Shown here in pieces: positions 40,010 through 44,370 of a stretch of DNA of 44,370 nt (position 1 is its first letter; the number at the start of each line of letters is the position of its first letter). The notes below the pieces were generated by a model that was not told where the DNA came from, ran no database searches, and worked only from the letters and a program-made list of their open reading frames with translations. The stretch spans positions 1 to 44,370 of the forward strand of contig JAFXUP010000054.1 in the NCBI GenBank assembly GCA_017524905.1, in the 5' to 3' direction. The position numbers and the translations under genes were made by a program. The stretch is from Acholeplasmatales bacterium. GTDB taxonomy: Bacteria > Bacillota_I > Bacilli_A > Acholeplasmatales > Anaeroplasmataceae.

Positions 40010-41634
40010 TGAGTGCTTTTTTTGAATTAGTAAAGGTAGATTTACAAGGTACCTTTGATAAAAGAAAATTTAAAGAAAATAAAAAAGCCCAAACCTTTCT
40101 TGCCTTCGTTTTAATTTTTGCAATTATATTTATATGCGTTTCATTTTTATATAATTTTATTTATGTAAATATGTTTAAGCTTGCAAATTTAGATCCATAT
40201 ATGCCAGCGATATTTTTTGCAGCATTTGCATCTATTTTTACATTTTCGACATCATTATTTAAAATAAAAGGTATATTTATTGGTAAAGATTATGATATGC
40301 TTTCAGCAATGCCTATTAAAAAAAGTCATATATTAGGCTCAAAGCTATTTAGTCTTTATATTGTTGAATTCTTATATTCAGCTATTATAATGGTTCCTAA
40401 TGCAATTGTAATATTAATTGCTTATCATAATATTTTAGCAGCATTAACATCACTTTTAATGCTTATATTATTACCTGCAATACCAATGGTAATAGCATTA
40501 TTATTTTCACTTTTTGCTACTTTAGTTGCCGATAGATATAAATTTGGTAATCTTATAAATGTTATTTTATATATGATTTTATTTGCAGCTATATTTTTCT
40601 TATCATTTTCTTTAAGCTTTTCATCTTCAGCAGGAGGAAGAGCAATTGAAGGAGGAGAAATAGAAGCTTTAGCGAAATCTTATACAAGCTTATATAATAC
40701 TATTAAATATATGAATCCATCATTATTATTAGTAGAATTAGCTTATACTAAAAATCCATTATTTATAGTATTATTTGTTTTAGGAAATATTTTATTAGTA
40801 TTATTAGTAATTTTCTTAATTGCTAAATTATTTGGCCTTGTTCACCAAGTTATCAACACATATAAATCTAATACAGTTTATGTTAAAAAGGAATTAGCCG
40901 TAAAAGGACAATTTTCTACTTTATTTAAAGCTGAATCAAAAAAATATTTTGGTTCTAAATATTATTTTATAAATACTGTATCAAGTGGTATATGTGCAAT
41001 TATATTTTCAGTTTTAATTTCATTAAGCTTAAGTAGTAAGGTTAACCTAATGAGTATGGATCCAACCTTATTTGATAATATTAAGCCTTTCTTATATTTT
41101 GTTTCATTTGGTATTGTTTTTGGTGTAGGTATCCAGACACCTGCAGCTATTTCAATTTCAATTGAAGGAAATGGATTCTGGATTACAAAATCATTACCTA
41201 TAAATTATAAAAAATATTTGTTTTCTAAGGTTTTATTATCATCACTAGTATTAGGATTTTGCTCTATAATTGGTTCAACAATAATGGTATCTTTAATAAG
41301 CCTTGATATATTTAGTATTATTACTATCTATTTATTACCATTATTATTTATTGTTTTTGCTTCTGAATTAGGCTTAGTAATTGATTTAAAGCATTATAAA
41401 TTTGATTGGAAAAATGAAATGGATTGTGTAAAGCATTCAAGTGCATCATATATTGCTTTATTTTCAGATTGGGGAGTAATGCTTTTACTTGCAGGAGGAA
41501 TGATTGGCTTTTCATTCATTAGCACTTTAGCATCTCAAATATTTGGTATTTCAATTATACTTTTAGCTTTAATCTTATTAAGTACATATATTTATAAAAA
41601 TGCAGATAAATTAATTGAAAGGATTGAGTTTTAA
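40009..41634 (+). CDS. ABC-2-like permease
   Basis: This 541-residue membrane protein has about 12-13 hydrophobic spans. An N-terminal cytosolic segment begins FFELVKVDLQGTFDKRKFKE, and a central soluble stretch follows the sixth span (TYKSNTVYVKKELAVKGQ, then LFKAESKKYFGSKYYF). The second half begins a new set of spans with GNGFWITKSLPINYKKYLF, so it looks like a fused double ABC-2-type permease, as in YthQ/BcrB-like exporters. It is coupled to the ATPase by a TAATG overlap, and to the next gene the same way. The substrate is unknown. Confidence 0.9.
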   Translation: MSAFFELVKVDLQGTFDKRKFKENKKAQTFLAFVLIFAIIFICVSFLYNFIYVNMFKLANLDPYMPAIFFAAFASIFTFSTSLFKIKGIFIGKDYDMLSAMPIKKSHILGSKLFSLYIVEFLYSAIIMVPNAIVILIAYHNILAALTSLLMLILLPAIPMVIALLFSLFATLVADRYKFGNLINVILYMILFAAIFFLSFSLSFSSSAGGRAIEGGEIEALAKSYTSLYNTIKYMNPSLLLVELAYTKNPLFIVLFVLGNILLVLLVIFLIAKLFGLVHQVINTYKSNTVYVKKELAVKGQFSTLFKAESKKYFGSKYYFINTVSSGICAIIFSVLISLSLSSKVNLMSMDPTLFDNIKPFLYFVSFGIVFGVGIQTPAAISISIEGNGFWITKSLPINYKKYLFSKVLLSSLVLGFCSIIGSTIMVSLISLDIFSIITIYLLPLLFIVFASELGLVIDLKHYKFDWKNEMDCVKHSSASYIALFSDWGVMLLLAGGMIGFSFISTLASQIFGISIILLALILLSTYIYKNADKLIERIEF

Positions 41635-42005
41635 TGGAAGATAATATTGTTAAAAAAGAACCTAAAAGATTAGCATTAACTATTATTTCAATATTATTAT
41701 TAATCGCATCATTAATATTCTTTTTCATAATTATTGGCGTTGATAAAAATGCATTAGCAGATAATGTCCCTAAGGATAATGCAGCAGCAGGTATTGCAGG
41801 AGCATTTGGTGCTGCCTTAGTATTAGTTATAATGATAATTTTCGCAATCGGTATTGTTATTGCATCTTTAGTTGGATTATTATTATCATTTTTACAAAGA
41901 AAAAATAAAAATAAGCCAATTAGAATAATAAGCTATGTTACTCTTTGTGCATTTTTATTAATAATTATTTTAACAATTATAAGATTCATTACTTGGATTG
42001 TTTAA
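41634..42005 (+). CDS. Small membrane protein linked to the ABC transporter
   Basis: This 123-residue protein has three predicted spans (about 14-36, 50-80 and 95-120) and an extracytoplasmic or loop segment, DKNALADNVPKDNAAAGIAG. The start overlaps the permease stop as TAATG, so it is translated with the transporter and is probably an accessory subunit. No family is recognised. No clear terminator follows; the rpsO promoter starts about 40 nt later. Confidence 0.78.
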   Translation: MEDNIVKKEPKRLALTIISILLLIASLIFFFIIIGVDKNALADNVPKDNAAAGIAGAFGAALVLVIMIIFAIGIVIASLVGLLLSFLQRKNKNKPIRIISYVTLCAFLLIIILTIIRFITWIV

Positions 42006-42043
42006 AATAATACGAAATAATGCCATATTTTGAAAAATATTTA

Positions 42044-42072
42044 TTGAAAATTAATATTCTTTATGGTATTAT
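42044..42072 (+). promoter_or_regulatory. Promoter of rpsO
   Basis: TTGAAA (42044-42049), 17 nt, extended -10 TGgTATTAT (42064-42072). The start site would be near 42079. Confidence 0.75.
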
Positions 42073-42078
42073 ACTTTT

Positions 42079-42150
42079 GGCGTTGTCCCAGATATTGGAT
42101 AAATCCTTCATCCGTATCTTAGATAAACGTGTATATTTTAAATTAGGAGG
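42079..42150 (+). promoter_or_regulatory. Structured rpsO leader, candidate S15 autoregulatory site
   Basis: The leader folds into an outer stem GCGTT (42080-42084) with AACGT (42126-42130). Inside it is a hairpin AGATA (42090-42094)/TATCT (42115-42119), continued by GGAT (42097-42100)/ATCC (42110-42113) after a small internal loop. S15 is known to repress its own mRNA through leader structures in several bacteria, with different RNA shapes in each group. No T-run follows, so control would act on translation. Confidence 0.55.
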
Positions 42151-42158
42151 ATACTAAA

Positions 42159-42425
42159 ATGTTAACAAAAGAAGTTAAACAAGAAATCATCAAAAAGTAT
42201 GGTAAGGATGCAAAGGACACTGGTTCTGTTGAAGTTCAAATCGCAATTTTAACTGAAGAAATCAATGAATTAAATATTCATTTCCAAACTCATATTCATG
42301 ATTTCCATTCTAAGCGTGGTCTTATGAAGAAGATTGGTCATAGAAGATCATTATTAACTTATTTAAAGAATAATGACTTACATGCTTATGAAGAATTAGT
42401 AAAGAGCTTAGGCTTAAGAAAGTAA
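42159..42425 (+). CDS. rpsO: 30S ribosomal protein S15
   Basis: This primary 16S rRNA-binding protein of the small subunit has 88 residues, the exact family size. The sequence shows [74 protein letters not shown] and a typical end. The binding site TTAGGAGGATACTAAA is strong and the codon bias is that of abundant proteins (AAG, C-ending). It is separated from pnp by a methyltransferase gene; rpsO next to pnp is an old and widespread order. A strong terminator follows. Confidence 0.98.
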   Translation: MLTKEVKQEIIKKYGKDAKDTGSVEVQIAILTEEINELNIHFQTHIHDFHSKRGLMKKIGHRRSLLTYLKNNDLHAYEELVKSLGLRK

Positions 42426-42429
42426 TTAA

Positions 42430-42461
42430 GAAGGTCTCGTTTTTTCGAGACCTCTTTTTTT
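42430..42461 (+). terminator. Terminator of rpsO
   Basis: AGGTCTCG (42432-42439), TTTTTT and CGAGACCT (42446-42453), followed by CTTTTTTT. Confidence 0.93.
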
Positions 42462-42500
42462 ATCTAAAAAAATTAATTTTATATATTTAGGGGATTTAAA

Positions 42501-43196
42501 ATGAATGATGATTATAAAAAATTAAAAACTTTTTGGGACAAAAATTTTATATTAACAGAAGAAGCTAAAAAAGAAATTTTAGAATATGATAGAGATACTG
42601 ATTATAAAGTTTTAGCACCATCAGAAAAGCTTATTATTGCCTGCAATGAATTAGGTTCAAAAAATAAAGTTTTAGATTATGGTGCTGGCTTTGGCTTTGC
42701 AAGTATAATAGCTAAAAGAGCAGGTGCTAAAGAGGTAATAGCCTTTGATACATCTAAAAATGCTTGTGATTTAGCATTATATTATGCTGATTATTTTAAG
42801 GCAGATATTAATTATGTAGCATCTGATGAAAAATGGCTTTTAAATGAAGAGGATAATAAATATGATGGTATAATTTGTTCTAATGTTTTAGATGTATTAC
42901 CATTAGATGTTTCTAAAAATATCATGAAAAATTTAGCAAGAGTAGCTAAATGCGATGCTTTAATAATAATTGGTTTAAATTATTATGTTGATGTTAATAA
43001 AATACCTCCTAAAAACGGAAAGAAAACAAATTTATTATATATTGATGGCATTTTAAGGCTTTTGAGCTTAACTGATGAGGAATGGGCTAATTTATTTAAA
43101 GATTACTTTGAAGTAGTTAAGCTTGAACATTTTAGCTGGCAAGGTGAGGAAAAGGAATTAAGAAGATTATTTTTCTTAAAGAAAAAAGTAGCATAA
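42501..43196 (+). CDS. Class I SAM-dependent methyltransferase
   Basis: This 231-residue cytosolic protein has the Rossmann methyltransferase motifs: motif I VLDYGAGFGFASIIAKRAGA near 56, an acidic end of strand 2 in VIAFDTSKNACDLA near 82, and strand 4 with YDGIICSNVLDVLPLDV near 115. The substrate is not evident; the pattern is that of small-molecule (UbiE/Methyltransf_11-like) or tRNA-modifying enzymes. GGGGATTTAAA precedes the ATG. It interrupts the ancestral rpsO-pnp neighbourhood and may be co-expressed with pnp only by read-through, as pnp has its own promoter. Confidence 0.88.
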   Translation: MNDDYKKLKTFWDKNFILTEEAKKEILEYDRDTDYKVLAPSEKLIIACNELGSKNKVLDYGAGFGFASIIAKRAGAKEVIAFDTSKNACDLALYYADYFKADINYVASDEKWLLNEEDNKYDGIICSNVLDVLPLDVSKNIMKNLARVAKCDALIIIGLNYYVDVNKIPPKNGKKTNLLYIDGILRLLSLTDEEWANLFKDYFEVVKLEHFSWQGEEKELRRLFFLKKKVA

Positions 43197-43242
43197 AAGT
43201 AATGAAGAAATTTATTTTTTTAGTAGAAATATCCAACTAATA

Positions 43243-43251
43243 TGTTATAAT
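43243..43251 (+). promoter_or_regulatory. Extended -10 promoter of pnp
   Basis: TGtTATAAT (43243-43251) lies 53 nt before the ATG. The leader is a purine-rich run of GAAAGAAAG-type sequence. Confidence 0.6.
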
Positions 43252-43303
43252 AGTAATGTTGAAAGAAAGAAAAAAGAAGAAAAAAATTTAAGGAGAAAAT
43301 AAA

Positions 43304-44370
43304 ATGAGTGAAGTTAAACGCTTCAGCTACAATTGGGCAGGACGTCCTCTTGTTGTTGAAATAGGCGAAGTTGCTAAACAAGCATCAGGTGCATGTTTAG
43401 TATCTTATGGAGAAAGCACAGTTTTATCAGCATCTGTTTCTAATAATGTAGCATCAACTGCTGACTTTTTCCCATTAATGGTTTTATACCAAGAAAAATT
43501 ATATGCTGCAGGAAAAATTCCTGGAGGATTCTTAAGAAGAGAAGGTAGACCTTCTGAACATGAAACATTAGTTTCACGTTTAATTGATAGACCTATCAGA
43601 CCTTTATTTGCTGATGGTTTTAGAAATGAAGTACAAGTTGTAAATACAGTTTTATCATCAGATCCTGATTGTTCAACTGCAATGGCAGCTATGCTTGGTT
43701 CATCATTATCTTTAATGATTTCAGATATTCCATTTGAAGGACCAATTGCTGGTGTTGTTGTTGGTAAGGTTGATGGTAAATTAATTATTAACCCAACTCC
43801 AGAAGAGTTAGAAAAATCAGAAATCAATTTAACAGTTGCTGGTACTAAAAAGGCTATCAACATGGTTGAAGCTGGTGCTAGATTCGTATCAGAAGATGAT
43901 ATGTGGGAAGCATTAAAGTTTGGTCATGCTGAAATTATTAAGCTTTGTGAATTCCAAGAAGAAATTGTTAAAGAATGTGGTAAGGAAAAATATCAAGTAG
44001 AATTATTCCACGTTGATCCTGAAATTGAAGCACAAGTTAAAGCTTATGCTGAAGAAAAATTAATTAAAGCTATTAGAGTTGAAGATAAGCTTGAGCGTTA
44101 TGCTGCAATTGATGCAGTTAATGCTGAAACAATTGCTCATTTCGATGAAAAGGTATTTATTACTGAAGTAGGCGGAATTAAGGTTATTGATACTGAAGCT
44201 AAAGAAAATTATTTAAAGCATGTTCAATATACTTTAGATGAAATCTTACATGGTGAAGTAAGAAGAATGATTGCTGTAGATAAGATTAGACCAGATGGAA
44301 GAGCTGTTGATGAAATTAGACCTCTATCATCTAGAATTGATGTTTTACCTAGAGTACATGGTTCTGCATT
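43304..44370 (+). CDS. pnp: Polynucleotide phosphorylase, 3'-partial
   Basis: PNPase degrades RNA from the 3' end by phosphorolysis and is part of the RNA decay machinery. The frame runs from ATG 43304 (TTTAAGGAGAAAA upstream) to the end of the window, giving about 355 of about 700 residues. The first RNase PH domain is complete: [43 protein letters not shown] with [20 protein letters not shown] and [12 protein letters not shown]. The all-helical linker and the start of the second RNase PH domain ([19 protein letters not shown]) follow. The KH and S1 domains lie beyond the window. Confidence 0.98.
   Translation, partial: MSEVKRFSYNWAGRPLVVEIGEVAKQASGACLVSYGESTVLSASVSNNVASTADFFPLMVLYQEKLYAAGKIPGGFLRREGRPSEHETLVSRLIDRPIRPLFADGFRNEVQVVNTVLSSDPDCSTAMAAMLGSSLSLMISDIPFEGPIAGVVVGKVDGKLIINPTPEELEKSEINLTVAGTKKAINMVEAGARFVSEDDMWEALKFGHAEIIKLCEFQEEIVKECGKEKYQVELFHVDPEIEAQVKAYAEEKLIKAIRVEDKLERYAAIDAVNAETIAHFDEKVFITEVGGIKVIDTEAKENYLKHVQYTLDEILHGEVRRMIAVDKIRPDGRAVDEIRPLSSRIDVLPRVHGSA

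Noticed and set aside
43405..43863. 152-residue minus-strand ORF opposite pnp
   Set aside because: It is a shadow of the pnp frame, which has full PNPase motifs; the ORF has low-complexity Ser/Thr/Pro content and no start signal.

Overview
The window comes from a low-GC, anaerobic Gram-positive bacterium, most like an uncultured gut Bacillota of the Erysipelotrichia/RF39/Mollicutes-neighbour type. This is inferred from gene content: T-box and FMN riboswitches, MutS2, rubrerythrin, lipoprotein signal peptides, Shine-Dalgarno starts and strong AT bias. TGA is a true stop codon (ends of thiN and truB) and Trp is TGG, so the code is standard and not the mycoplasma code. Every intact gene lies on the + strand. 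The only minus-strand coding trace is a decayed remnant at 4351-4627. Promoters (TTGNNN-17-TATAAT, often with extended -10 TGn) and T-tailed hairpins let most transcription units be drawn.

Layout. 1-4320: 3' end of gpmI; FMN riboswitch and ribU (riboflavin import); eno; efp; tRNA-Gln(CUG). 4321-6211: RhuM-like pseudogene scar, an orphan terminator, and two membrane proteins (zinc-ribbon and YcxB-like). 6236-11149: a sugar-type cassette under one strong promoter, with a TetR-family regulator, a GPH/MelB-type symporter, an unfamiliar GT-B-like protein and a galactokinase. The promoter carries a CcpA/LacI-like box and three TetR-type half-sites. 11255-21885: short units, namely an exported MTA/SAH-nucleosidase-like lipoprotein, a degenerate GGDEF-GAF protein, an Ala-rich membrane protein, an S41 peptidase-like lipoprotein, MarR plus a heterodimeric ABC exporter, a flavodoxin, a double-rubredoxin rubrerythrin and a small lipoprotein. 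21906-24898: Ile T-box and ileS. 24904-29718: unknown protein, deoC, deoD, then an M16 peptidase-like pair. 29838-33288: ssb; thyA-folA-plsC with two small membrane proteins. 33300-42005: mutS2, thiN, MATE, truB, ribF, then a three-gene ABC export unit. 42044-44370: rpsO with a structured leader, a SAM methyltransferase and the 5' part of pnp.

How it fits together. Much of the window is housekeeping: glycolysis, translation, dTMP/folate and RNA decay. Around it are salvage functions. RibU with RibF imports riboflavin and makes FMN/FAD. ThiN makes TPP from thiamine. DeoC and DeoD recover deoxynucleosides. No riboflavin or thiamine biosynthesis genes are seen here. The accessory content is modest. 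The parts most worth a second look are the TetR/GPH/GT-B/GalK cassette with its composite operator, the lipoprotein nucleosidase, the altered tip loop of EF-P, and the decayed element beside the tRNA.
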